This document shows, in pieces, positions 15,554-22,974 of a stretch of DNA of 32,604 nucleotides. The stretch covers positions 1 through 32,604 of the forward strand of contig CAJUAT010000030.1 of the NCBI GenBank assembly GCA_910584525.1. The letters are read 5' to 3'. Each line of letters begins with the position of its first letter. The first letter of the stretch is position 1. The translations under genes were made by a program, and so were the position numbers. The notes beneath the pieces were generated by a model, which did not search any database, was not told the DNA's origin, and worked only from the letters and a program-made list of their open reading frames with translations. Source of the DNA: an uncultured Muribaculaceae bacterium. Its GTDB lineage: Bacteria; Bacteroidota; Bacteroidia; Bacteroidales; Muribaculaceae.

Positions 15554-17026
15554 TGGTCTGACCGTAGAGGTGGTGTCCTTAGGTTCGGGGGCACTGAGCT
15601 TGAATGATACCGGCAGGACGAACCAGGAGGCTACCTTTTTGCCGTCGTTTTGCGCAGGCTGCCATGCCGGCATCGACTGCACCACGCGTATCGCCTCGTT
15701 GTCGAGCGATGTGGCAACACCCTTTACAACCTTCGCATCGGAAATACGTCCATCGGCATTGACCACGAATTTTACGATGACTCTCCCTTGCACGTCATCG
15801 CGTACAGCATCCTCCGGGTATCGTATATTCGAGCCCAACCAGTTCATCAAGGCTGTGACTCCCCCGGGGAACTCTGCCGACTGTTCCACGGCTGTGTATA
15901 CTTCGCGGGTCGGTTCCTCATCCGTTGCTTCATTATTGGCAGCCTCTTCTACGGACTCCGGCATCACCGATGGTTCCGCGACTCCCGACTCACTGTCGAT
16001 GAGTGCCGGGGATACCTCATCCGCCGCCTTAAGGGCAGGGGCATCAGCGACAGACCTCGGCGTCATGGCGGCGATTTCCGTCTTATCGGATTTTTCACTA
16101 ACTTTGCCTGCGGATTCCACCAGAGTCGCTTCTGAAGCATCGGAGATTACCGACGCTATAGCGGGAACAGACACTACGGCCACACCTATGGCCATCGCGG
16201 GAAGGAGCACAAGCGTGCCGATTTTTCCCGCCAACTTCGATTTTGACTGGTACATCATAGAGATTCTTTTTTGAAGTTTACTGTGATTCAAACTGTTGGC
16301 AAGTGAGGGCAATCGCGTGCCAGCAGTTTTCTTTATCAATAGCATTTGGTATTCTTTCAGATTCACTCCGGAGTCGATTACCGCCTCGTCGGCCTCATAC
16401 TCATGGACTGTCTTAAGTTCGTCGATCATCAGCCACGACACGGGATTATACCATACGGCTATGGCGTAAATCTGCGCCATGAAGATGTCCAGACTATGCA
16501 ACGCGGAAAGATGCCTCAGCTCATGAATCATCACCGCCTTGTTCTCCTCGGCATCTTCCGGGTCGCCCACCACCACATACTTGTGCCAGCTGAATGGAGA
16601 TATGGAGGCATCACGGGCAATCACCAGTGTGTATCCGTTCCTCTCCTGTCTGCAACCCGTCCGGATTATATGCAGCAGCCGGAGGTAGACCCATATGAAT
16701 CTCGTCAAGGTCACAGCCACACCGACAAGGTATATCCATAGCGCCACTCTTGCCCATACGGGAGCTGCTTGCGGTATGATTCCTCCCGTAAGCGGTCCGA
16801 AAGTAATGTCGGCTACGGGTTGCGCCAGATGCCCGGATTCTGAACCACCGACATGAATATCCATTCTCATCAGCAGCGGCACCGTTACCGACACCAGATA
16901 CATTCCCATCATTACAAGACGGTTGAAGCGATGCTGCCTGGCTCCGGCAAGCAGAAGCTTGTAGGGCATATACAGACAGAGCAGGATGATGCCCGACACG
17001 AGCGTGATGGAAAAGAAGTCACCCAT
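15551..17026 (-). CDS. BlaR1-like M56 membrane metalloprotease with C-terminal TonB domain
   Basis: A 491-residue sensor-type protein. Three N-terminal membrane helices (about 7-27, 37-53, 90-115) precede a cytoplasmic zinc protease domain with HELRH (168-172) and the downstream ELKTVHEYEADEAV acidic ligand motif; a fourth helix lies at about 262-285. The outer part is an acidic Pro/Ala/Glu-rich linker (about 290-385) ending in a TonB C-terminal domain (about 388-480; FPGGVTALMNWL, VIVKFVVNADGRI). BlaR1 proteins cleave or trigger release of the BlaI repressor on sensing a periplasmic signal. Here the beta-lactam sensor domain is absent, replaced by the TonB fold that usually contacts outer-membrane transporters. 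It overlaps the repressor gene by 8 bp. Confidence 0.9.
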   Translation of the reverse strand: MGDFFSITLVSGIILLCLYMPYKLLLAGARQHRFNRLVMMGMYLVSVTVPLLMRMDIHVGGSESGHLAQPVADITFGPLTGGIIPQAAPVWARVALWIYLVGVAVTLTRFIWVYLRLLHIIRTGCRQERNGYTLVIARDASISPFSWHKYVVVGDPEDAEENKAVMIHELRHLSALHSLDIFMAQIYAIAVWYNPVSWLMIDELKTVHEYEADEAVIDSGVNLKEYQMLLIKKTAGTRLPSLANSLNHSKLQKRISMMYQSKSKLAGKIGTLVLLPAMAIGVAVVSVPAIASVISDASEATLVESAGKVSEKSDKTEIAAMTPRSVADAPALKAADEVSPALIDSESGVAEPSVMPESVEEAANNEATDEEPTREVYTAVEQSAEFPGGVTALMNWLGSNIRYPEDAVRDDVQGRVIVKFVVNADGRISDAKVVKGVATSLDNEAIRVVQSMPAWQPAQNDGKKVASWFVLPVSFKLSAPEPKDTTSTVRP

Positions 17027-17405
17027 GGCTGTTCTTGTTTTCTATATATTCGATAATTTCCTTCAGTTCGTCGACGGTAAGCTTGTCATCCTCTACAAGG
17101 GCGGATATAGCCATCTTATAAGAGTCATTGAAATAATTTCTTATCACATCGGCTATCCCCTGTTTCTGGAAATCCTTTTTATCCACGGTCGCGAAGAACC
17201 GATGGGAATTGGCCACTACTTCATGACTTACATACCCTTTACCTTCCAGTATACGTACCAGAGTGGCCACAGTATTGAAATGCGGCCGCGGCTCAGGATA
17301 ATGCTCAAGCAACTCCCTGACAAACATCGGCCCGTTTTCCCACAGCAGATTCATTATAAACCGCTCCTTCTCGGTCAAAACCTGTTTTTTCCTTCCGGCT
17401 CTCAT
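17019..17405 (-). CDS. BlaI/MecI-family transcriptional repressor
   Basis: A 128-residue winged-helix repressor. The N-terminal half has the family pattern: LTEKERFIMNLLWENGPMFVRELLEHY, then the recognition helix region PHFNTVATLVRILEGKGYVSHE and a wing ending RFFATV. The C-terminal helical part forms the dimer and carries the site cut on induction in MecI relatives. Its start codon is 16 bp downstream of the nearest of three dyads with the core ACTAAT-ATTAGT, which fits autorepression. The downstream M56 gene overlaps it by 8 bp, so both are expressed together. Regulated targets outside this operon, if any, are unknown. Confidence 0.92.
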   Translation of the reverse strand: MRAGRKKQVLTEKERFIMNLLWENGPMFVRELLEHYPEPRPHFNTVATLVRILEGKGYVSHEVVANSHRFFATVDKKDFQKQGIADVIRNYFNDSYKMAISALVEDDKLTVDELKEIIEYIENKNSHG

Positions 17406-17420
17406 ACACGTGAATTTTTA

Positions 17421-17485
17421 CAACTAATAAATTAGTTGCGCAAAGTTAAACTAAATCTTTAGTTTATACAACTAATTAATTAGTT
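17421..17485. promoter_or_regulatory. Triple dyad operator and promoter of the BlaI/M56 operon
   Basis: Three palindromes share the half-site ACTAA: CAACTAAT-AA-ATTAGTTG (17421-17438), AAACTAAA-TC-TTTAGTTT (17448-17465) and AACTAATTAATTAGTT (17470-17485), with centres 27 and 21 bp apart. On the minus strand TAACTTTG (17448-17441) is a good -7 box with GTTG 20 bp upstream as a weak -33. The dyads cover the start region, spacer and upstream edge, as expected for autorepression. Confidence 0.75.
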
Positions 17486-17597
17486 TTATATGTTAATATT
17501 AGTTAATAGGCGACTACTGAAAATTATTACGCATTGTCAAGATGGCGCGCCTATTATGACACACCCTCTTTTTACAATTTATCCATTATGATGATTA

Positions 17598-18698
17598 TCA
17601 GTCGCAGCGGAGTTGGGCGTAGTAGCGGTCGAGGACATCCTGGGCGGCCGTGAAGGAGGATTGTTCGTTGTTGAGGACGCGCAACTCTTTCTGCTCCAGC
17701 AGGGCCTTGATTTCCGGACGGCTGTAGAAGTCGTGGCGCAACCGCTCGTTGATGGTCTCCAGCATCCAGTACTTCGCCTGCTCATTGCGCTTCTGCTGGA
17801 AATAGCCGGTGCGTTTCACGTATTCGAAATAGCGGTCGATCATATCCCACACTTCGTCGATGTTGAGCTCAAAGTAACCGCTGTAGCAAATCACTTCCGG
17901 ACGCCATCTGGAGGGCGTCGGCGGGAAGAGATGCAGAGCGTTGCGGAACTGAGCGGCGGCAAGGTTGGCACGGTCCACATTGTCGCCGTCGGCCTTGTTG
18001 ATGACAATGCCGTCGGCCATCTCCATGATGCCGCGCTTTATTCCCTGGAGTTCGTCGCCCGTGCCGGCAAGCTGTATGAGAAGGAAGAAGTCGACCATAC
18101 TGTGTACGGCGGTCTCGCTCTGACCCACGCCGACAGTCTCCACAAAAATATTGTCATAGCCGGCGGCCTCGCAGAGCATGATTGTCTCCCTTGTCTTACG
18201 TGCCACGCCTCCCAGCGAGCCTGCCGAAGGGCTGGGACGTATGAAGGCGTCAGGCTGCTGAGAGAGCTTCTCCATCCTTGTCTTGTCGCCGAGGATACTT
18301 CCTTTGGTTCGTTCGGAGCTGGGGTCAATGGCCAGCACAGCCAGCTTGCCGCCCTGTCGCAGCACGTGCAGACCGAACACATCGATGCTCGTCGACTTGC
18401 CGGCACCCGGCACGCCCGTGATGCCTATCCTTTTGGAATTTCCCGTATAAGGGAGACATTTCTCGATCACCTCCTGCGCCAGAGCCTGATGGGCGTCGGC
18501 GGTGCTCTCCACAAGCGTCACGGCACGGCCGAGGATGCTCACGTCACCCTTGCGTATGCCCTCCACATATTCGGCGGCCGTCAGCTCGCGACGCCGCGCC
18601 ATCTGTGCCTTACGGTATGGATTCACTATCGGCTGCGATGCGACGCCGCCATTCACTTGCAGACCCTTGTAATCAGGATTGTTCTCAGGATGTTCCAT
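17598..18698 (-). CDS. meaB: Methylmalonyl-CoA mutase-associated GTPase MeaB
   Basis: A cytoplasmic G3E-family GTPase of 366 residues that gates loading and protection of the B12-dependent methylmalonyl-CoA mutase, part of the succinate-propionate route of Bacteroidales. P-loop GVPGAGKS is at 95-102. AIDPSSERTKGSILGDKTRM, PSPSAGSLGGVARKTRE and VETVGVGQSE are family-diagnostic, and NKADGDN is the guanine-specificity motif. The C-terminal third is the helical dimerisation arm. The mutase genes are not in this window. It is the last gene of a minus-strand group, 42 bp after a DUF1573 gene. An opposite-strand 364-residue open frame is a codon-bias shadow. Confidence 0.95.
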   Translation of the reverse strand: MEHPENNPDYKGLQVNGGVASQPIVNPYRKAQMARRRELTAAEYVEGIRKGDVSILGRAVTLVESTADAHQALAQEVIEKCLPYTGNSKRIGITGVPGAGKSTSIDVFGLHVLRQGGKLAVLAIDPSSERTKGSILGDKTRMEKLSQQPDAFIRPSPSAGSLGGVARKTRETIMLCEAAGYDNIFVETVGVGQSETAVHSMVDFFLLIQLAGTGDELQGIKRGIMEMADGIVINKADGDNVDRANLAAAQFRNALHLFPPTPSRWRPEVICYSGYFELNIDEVWDMIDRYFEYVKRTGYFQQKRNEQAKYWMLETINERLRHDFYSRPEIKALLEQKELRVLNNEQSSFTAAQDVLDRYYAQLRCD

Positions 18699-18740
18699 GG
18701 TATTTAGACATTGTTCAGTCGGGCTGCATTCAGCTCGATA

Positions 18741-19502
18741 TTATTTTTTCTTTACAAACGGGCCGGACGGCTTGTCGGGAAGAATGACCGTTCCGGCTAC
18801 CTTTATGATATGTTTTTCCTCGGCGGGGCTCCCGGGGCGGGAAGTAAATTCCACCGGGATTTCGAACTGTCCCGGCTTCTCCCAGCCTGCCGATTCGAAG
18901 AAGAGACCTATGGTGGCCACGTCGCCGGGTGCCACATCCGTGGCGCTCACCTTGACCCGCAGTGCCTTGTTGCCGCTTCTGACACGCAACGGCACGGTGT
19001 CGTTGCTGAGGTTATAGGCGTTGACAAACACGTTAGGCGTCTTCCCCTTGGTGACATTCCCCATCAGCAGCCGGTCTTCCGACAGCCGGAAGGGACCGCA
19101 TTCCACAGGATAGAACTGGGCCACCGACTCGTCGGTGCCCAACACGTTGCCGCGGATACCTATCGACTGGCGCAGTCCGCTGTCAAAGAGCACCTTGATA
19201 TGCTTGTTGAATCTGCCGGGGCGCCCGGCGGGATCATAGGTGAAGAATATGGCGGCTGTATCTCCCGGAGCCACCGGGTCGTCGGGGATTCGGGTGCTGG
19301 TACAGCCGCAGGTGGGTTTCGCCTCGAGCACTGACACCGGTGCCGAACCCTTGTTGACAAACCGCGCCCTCCCCTCGCGGGGACCGTCTCCCTCCTTCAT
19401 GAGTCCGTAATCGTATACCGGCTCAAGCCACACCACTTCCGCCGAGACTGCCCACGACAGCCCCAGACACGCAAGTATCGCCATTCTCTTCAGCCTCTCC
19501 AT
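18741..19502 (-). CDS. DUF1573 secreted protein (long form)
   Basis: A 253-residue protein with a signal peptide (about 1-21, ending VSA-E). Residues 28-130 are a DUF1573 immunoglobulin-like domain: YDYGLMKEGDGPREGRARFVNKGSAPVSVLEAKPTCGC is spread over about 30-70 and includes the signature CGCT, then APGDTAAIFFTYDPAGRPGRFNKHI. A second, less regular ASH-like domain occupies about 135-245 and lacks the CGC motif. DUF1573 proteins of Bacteroidota are exported; their role is unknown. Its ATG lies 6 bp after the stop of a shorter paralogue, so the two are co-transcribed and may act together. MeaB follows 42 bp later. Confidence 0.85.
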   Translation of the reverse strand: MERLKRMAILACLGLSWAVSAEVVWLEPVYDYGLMKEGDGPREGRARFVNKGSAPVSVLEAKPTCGCTSTRIPDDPVAPGDTAAIFFTYDPAGRPGRFNKHIKVLFDSGLRQSIGIRGNVLGTDESVAQFYPVECGPFRLSEDRLLMGNVTKGKTPNVFVNAYNLSNDTVPLRVRSGNKALRVKVSATDVAPGDVATIGLFFESAGWEKPGQFEIPVEFTSRPGSPAEEKHIIKVAGTVILPDKPSGPFVKKK

Positions 19503-19508
19503 GACAAG

Positions 19509-19907
19509 CTATTTGTTGGGATTCACCACGCCCTTGATGTATATATAGCATTTACGGGGCTTGGCATTGGTCTTGACGGTGACTTTCTTGGTAAAGCTTC
19601 CGGGGCGTCCGAGAGGGTTGTAGGTCACTTTCACCACACCCGTTTTGCCGGGGGCGATGGGAGCCTGGGGATATTCGGGCATGGTGCAACCGCATTCGGC
19701 GGTGGCGTCGACAATCACCAGCGGCTTGTCGCCCGTATTGGTGAATGTGAACTCATGGCTCACCTTCCCCTTTTTCTCGGGAACCGTACCGAAATTATAG
19801 GTTGTTTCCCTGAACGAGATCTGAGCCCCCTTCTTCTTGGCTCCGGCGGGCAGCGCCAACGTAAGCACCGCCGCAATCACCGCTATTATTACAACACTTC
19901 TTTTCAT
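19509..19907 (-). CDS. DUF1573 secreted protein (short form)
   Basis: A protein of 132 residues from the ATG at 19907. A longer frame to 20072 has no promoter logic and no conserved content, whereas this ATG starts a clear signal peptide (KRSVVIIAVIAAVLTLALPAGA). The mature part is a single DUF1573 domain: YNFGTVPEKKGKVSHEFTFTN, the AECGCTMPEYP signature (about 73-83) and APGKTGVVKVTYNPLGRPGSF. It is a paralogue of the next gene, sharing the GRPGxF block. The -7 box TAATTTTG ends 5 nt upstream of the ATG, predicting a nearly leaderless mRNA. It leads a probable three-gene operon with the long DUF1573 gene and meaB. Confidence 0.85.
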   Translation of the reverse strand: MKRSVVIIAVIAAVLTLALPAGAKKKGAQISFRETTYNFGTVPEKKGKVSHEFTFTNTGDKPLVIVDATAECGCTMPEYPQAPIAPGKTGVVKVTYNPLGRPGSFTKKVTVKTNAKPRKCYIYIKGVVNPNK

Positions 19908-19912
19908 ACCTG

Positions 19913-19920
19913 CAAAATTA
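19913..19920 (-). promoter_or_regulatory. -7 box of the DUF1573-meaB operon
   Basis: On the minus strand TAATTTTG fits TAnnTTTG exactly. The -33 is weak (ATTG at 19944-19941, 20 bp upstream). Only five bases separate the box from the ATG. Confidence 0.65.
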
Positions 19921-19970
19921 CTAATTTTTAGGTTATAACCCAATTTTGGCGGCTGTGGTTTCACAAATCC

Positions 19971-20000
19971 GCGCAGAGAACAGCGGAGCCGCAGAGGCAG
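19971..20000 (-). repeat. Dispersed 30-mer, copy 2 (inverted)
   Basis: The reverse complement matches bases 1-30 at 27 of 30 positions, including CTGCCTCTGCGGCTC at the start. Confidence 0.6.
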
Positions 20001-20079
20001 CCGTGTCGAGATTCCAATGCAATGAAGCCAAGAAAGTGCCCTGCCCAGATTATATGCAGGGATTTTAAACAAATTTTAT

Positions 20080-20087
20080 TAACTTTG
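20080..20087 (+). promoter_or_regulatory. Possible -7 box for a topA transcript
   Basis: TAACTTTG fits TAnnTTTG, but no TTTG lies 19-20 bp upstream. If active, it would transcribe the entire folded element as a 440-nt leader of topA or as a separate RNA. Confidence 0.4.
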
Positions 20088-20132
20088 CGGCCAATTCCAG
20101 AACTATATAAAGGAGAATCAGGTTTAAAACTA

Positions 20133-20513
20133 AGAGCGCATTCCTTAAAATTTCGGGGTCGTAGGGTCGGCTCTTTTCGAGCAGATTTTCCAAGTCGAGG
20201 AGGGAGCGATGCGGGCATCGTGACCGACGAGACCTCGGAAAAGATGCCGAAAAGAGACGGGGCGGAGGTAATTTTAATGTCATCGGAGTTATTCCTATGA
20301 TTGAAAATTACCTTGTTCCATACCCTTCCGGTCTCAGCATCAGAGAATAAGGATTTATTATTATTCGTTAATATAAGGATACGCTCTTTGTGAAAATATT
20401 ATAATTAACAGAAATGTTATACGAGCGCATTTTAACAATATCGGAGGCCTTGACGCGGAGGAAGTTACCTTCGCCCTCGCCCTACGACCCCGAAATTTTA
20501 AGGAACGCGCTCT
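20133..20513 (+). repeat. 381-bp highly folded element (structured RNA or MITE-like)
   Basis: Arms of 34 bp (20133-20166 and 20480-20513, one mismatch) bracket further structure. A long hairpin is made by CTCTTTTCG (20171-20179)/CGAAAAGAG (20248-20256) and GCAGATTTTCC (20181-20191)/GGAAAAGATGC (20237-20247), the latter with a tandem G-A/A-G mismatch, capped by CGATG (20207-20211)/CATCG (20216-20220). A second hairpin pairs AGGTAATTTT (20266-20275) with AAAATTACCT (20304-20313), enclosing TCAT/ATGA. GGCGGAGGTAA (20261-20271) can instead pair with TTACCTTCGCC (20465-20475). It ends 21 bp before the topA ATG. No reading frame or promoter consensus lies inside. Confidence 0.7.
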
Positions 20514-20534
20514 AAACAGACTCTCAGGAATCCG

Positions 20535-22916
20535 ATGAAGAATTTAATGATAGTAGAGTCGCCACACAAGGCGAAAACGATAGAGAAATTTTTAGGGCCT
20601 GACTATAAGGTAATGTCGAGCGTGGGGCATATCCGCGACCTTCAGAAACGCGGCATGAGCGTTGACATAGCCGACGGGTTCAGTCCTGTCTATGAGATAC
20701 CTGCCGACAAGAAGGAGGTGGTGAAGCAGCTTAAGGCAGCCACCAGGAATGCCGACATGGTATACCTTGCATCGGATGAAGACCGCGAGGGAGAGGCCAT
20801 AGCATGGCATCTTTATGAGGTTCTGGGTCTGACACCTGAAAATTCACGGCGCATAGCCTTCCATGAGATCACGAAGCCGGCTATACTCGAGGCTCTGGCA
20901 CATCCGCGGGGCATCGACATAGACCGCGTCAACGCCCAGCAGGCACGCCGCGTGCTCGACCGCATTGTCGGATTCGAACTCAGCCCGATTCTATGGAAAA
21001 AAATCAAGCCGGCACTGTCGGCAGGACGTGTGCAGAGCGTAGCCACTCGCCTTATCTGCGAGAGAGAAAAGGAAATAAACAGTTTTACACCTGAAACTTT
21101 CTGGCGCATAAACGCCACATTCACCACCGCCTCGGGGAAAAGCTTCAAGGCCGAAGGCTCGCGACGCTTCGGCAGCGGAGAGGCCGCCAGAGACTTCCTG
21201 CAGGAATGCCTCGGCAAAAAATTCGCTGTTACCGGCATATCCGTCAAGCCGCTGACACGCAAGCCACTCCCACCATTCACCACCTCCACCCTCCAGCAGG
21301 ACGCCGGCCGTCGTCTCGGTTTCCCCGTGAAACAGACCATGGGCATAGCCCAGAAACTCTATGAAGAGGGACTCATAACCTATATGCGTACCGACTCCAC
21401 CAATCTGTCGGAGCTGGCTCTGCGAGATATCGCCAAGGCTGTCGGCGAAGACTATGGCAAAGACTATCTGTCGCCGCGCCGTTACCATACAAGCAGCAAA
21501 GGAGCACAGGAAGCCCACGAAGCGATACGACCCACATATATCGACCGCCGTACTATCTCCGGAACTCCCCAGGAGAAAAAGCTCTACGACCTGATATGGA
21601 AACGCACCGTGGCCTCCCAGATGAGCGAGGCACGGCTGGAGAAAACAAATGTCGACATCGACATTGCCGGCAGCAACAATCTGACTGTCACCCCGAACAA
21701 AGAAAAAGCATCCTTCCGCGCCGAGGGAGAGATTGTGAAGTTCGAGGGATTCATGCGCGCCTACGGCATAGAGGCCGGCGACGACCTCGACAGCGAGGGC
21801 GGCAACGCCCTGCTTCCGCCCCTCGCCATCGGCGACAACCTCGACGCCGAAGCCATCACAGCCACCGAACGCTTCTCAATGCCTCCCGCACGCTATTCCG
21901 AAGCGTCGCTGGTAAAGAAAATGGAAGACCTCGGCATCGGACGTCCTTCCACCTATGCCTCCACCGTCTCCACCATCCAGGCCCGCGGATACGTGAAGCA
22001 TGGCGATACCGAGGGGCAGCCGCGAAACTATACAAGACTTACCGCCAAGAACGGCCGCATCACCGAGACGGTGCTCAGCGAGAACGCCGGCTCAACAAGA
22101 GGCAAACTCGTGCCTACGGATGTCGGCATGGTGGTCAACGACTTCCTGACAGAATATTTTCCCGACATACTCGACTACAACTTCACCGCGCGTGTGGAGG
22201 AGAAATTCGATGACATAGCCGAAGGGAAACTGCCGTGGCAGAAAGAGCTCACCGACTTCTACACCGGGTTCCACCCACTTATCGATGAGGTTAACGGCAT
22301 GCGCAGCGAGCACAAGGTAGGCGAGCGTATCTTAGGCGTCGACCCGGCAAGCGGCCGCAGGGTGTCGGCGAAGATAGGCCGTTTCGGCCCCGTGGTGCAG
22401 ATCGGCGAAGTCACCGACGAAGAGAAGCCGCGCTTCGCCAGCCTGGGCGAAAACCAGAGCCTCAACACCATCACACTCGAAGAGGCACTCAAGCTCTTCG
22501 AGCTACCGCGCCAGCTCGGCACAGTCGACGACAAACCGGTGACAGCCTCCACGGGAAGATTCGGCCCTTACGTGCATTTCGACAAAATTTTCGTGTCTAT
22601 ACCCAAGGACTTGACGCCGCACACCATAACCCTTGACCAGGCCATGGCGCTCATAGAAGCCAAAAAGGAGGCCGAAGCCAACAGGCTCATCCAGAAATTC
22701 GACGAGCTCCCCGGCGTCGAGGTGCTCAACGGACGTTTCGGCCCTTACGTGGCATATAAGAAAGAAGGTGCAAGAAAAGCCGTCAATTACAAGATACCCA
22801 AAGGAACCGACGCCGCAAGCCTCACGGCCGACGACGTGCGCAAACTGATGGCCGACCAGGATGCAGCCCCGAAAACCACCAGACGGGCCTCCTCAAAAAC
22901 ACGTAAAGCAAAATAA
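20535..22916 (+). CDS. topA: DNA topoisomerase I
   Basis: A type IA topoisomerase of 793 residues that relaxes negative supercoils. The TOPRIM domain opens at IVESPHKAKTI (Glu8) and has SDEDREGE (Asp81, Asp83) for magnesium. The catalytic tyrosine is Tyr283 in YMRTDSTNLS. Conserved blocks HEAIRPT, GRPSTYA and GRVQSVATRLI are present. Instead of C4 zinc fingers, the C-terminus has repeated modules with the core GRFGP(V/Y)V (about residues 615, 675 and 735) and ends in a Lys/Arg-rich tail, as in other Bacteroidota TopA. The ATG follows the folded element by 21 bp, so its expression may depend on that element. The AsmA-like gene starts 58 bp downstream. Confidence 0.97.
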   Translation: MKNLMIVESPHKAKTIEKFLGPDYKVMSSVGHIRDLQKRGMSVDIADGFSPVYEIPADKKEVVKQLKAATRNADMVYLASDEDREGEAIAWHLYEVLGLTPENSRRIAFHEITKPAILEALAHPRGIDIDRVNAQQARRVLDRIVGFELSPILWKKIKPALSAGRVQSVATRLICEREKEINSFTPETFWRINATFTTASGKSFKAEGSRRFGSGEAARDFLQECLGKKFAVTGISVKPLTRKPLPPFTTSTLQQDAGRRLGFPVKQTMGIAQKLYEEGLITYMRTDSTNLSELALRDIAKAVGEDYGKDYLSPRRYHTSSKGAQEAHEAIRPTYIDRRTISGTPQEKKLYDLIWKRTVASQMSEARLEKTNVDIDIAGSNNLTVTPNKEKASFRAEGEIVKFEGFMRAYGIEAGDDLDSEGGNALLPPLAIGDNLDAEAITATERFSMPPARYSEASLVKKMEDLGIGRPSTYASTVSTIQARGYVKHGDTEGQPRNYTRLTAKNGRITETVLSENAGSTRGKLVPTDVGMVVNDFLTEYFPDILDYNFTARVEEKFDDIAEGKLPWQKELTDFYTGFHPLIDEVNGMRSEHKVGERILGVDPASGRRVSAKIGRFGPVVQIGEVTDEEKPRFASLGENQSLNTITLEEALKLFELPRQLGTVDDKPVTASTGRFGPYVHFDKIFVSIPKDLTPHTITLDQAMALIEAKKEAEANRLIQKFDELPGVEVLNGRFGPYVAYKKEGARKAVNYKIPKGTDAASLTADDVRKLMADQDAAPKTTRRASSKTRKAK

Positions 22917-22939
22917 GCATAACGAAGTCTAACATTAGT

Positions 22940-22972
22940 CGGGTGGATTTGTTATAACAGCAAATCCACCCG
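22940..22972 (+). promoter_or_regulatory. Perfect 12-bp hairpin touching the start of the AsmA-like gene
   Basis: CGGGTGGATTTG (22940-22951) pairs with CAAATCCACCCG (22961-22972) across a 9-nt loop. The ATG at 22975 lies 2 nt after it. No T-run follows, so it is a poor terminator for topA; in RNA it would cover the ribosome-binding region. Confidence 0.6.
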
Positions 22973-22974
22973 CT

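Larger units (their letters stand above)
19908..20534. other. Long gene-free region between divergent operons
   Basis: 627 bp without a believable gene. It holds the DUF1573 promoter, an inverted copy of the dispersed 30-mer, a possible topA promoter at 20080 and the 381-bp folded element at 20133-20513. A 92-residue plus-strand frame at 20022-20300 runs through inverted repeats and looks non-coding. Confidence 0.8.

Noticed and set aside
20022..20300. 92-residue plus-strand frame before topA
   Set aside because: It runs across the dispersed 30-mer flank and the long inverted repeat; the composition is dictated by the repeats and no family is recognisable.
20133..20513. Retron-like ncRNA (long inverted arms enclosing stem-loops)
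   Set aside because: No reverse transcriptase gene lies nearby; the neighbours are topA and DUF1573 genes.
20133..20513. Phase-variable invertible promoter (inverton)
   Set aside because: The segment between the arms contains no TAnnTTTG on either strand, and no invertase gene is in the window.
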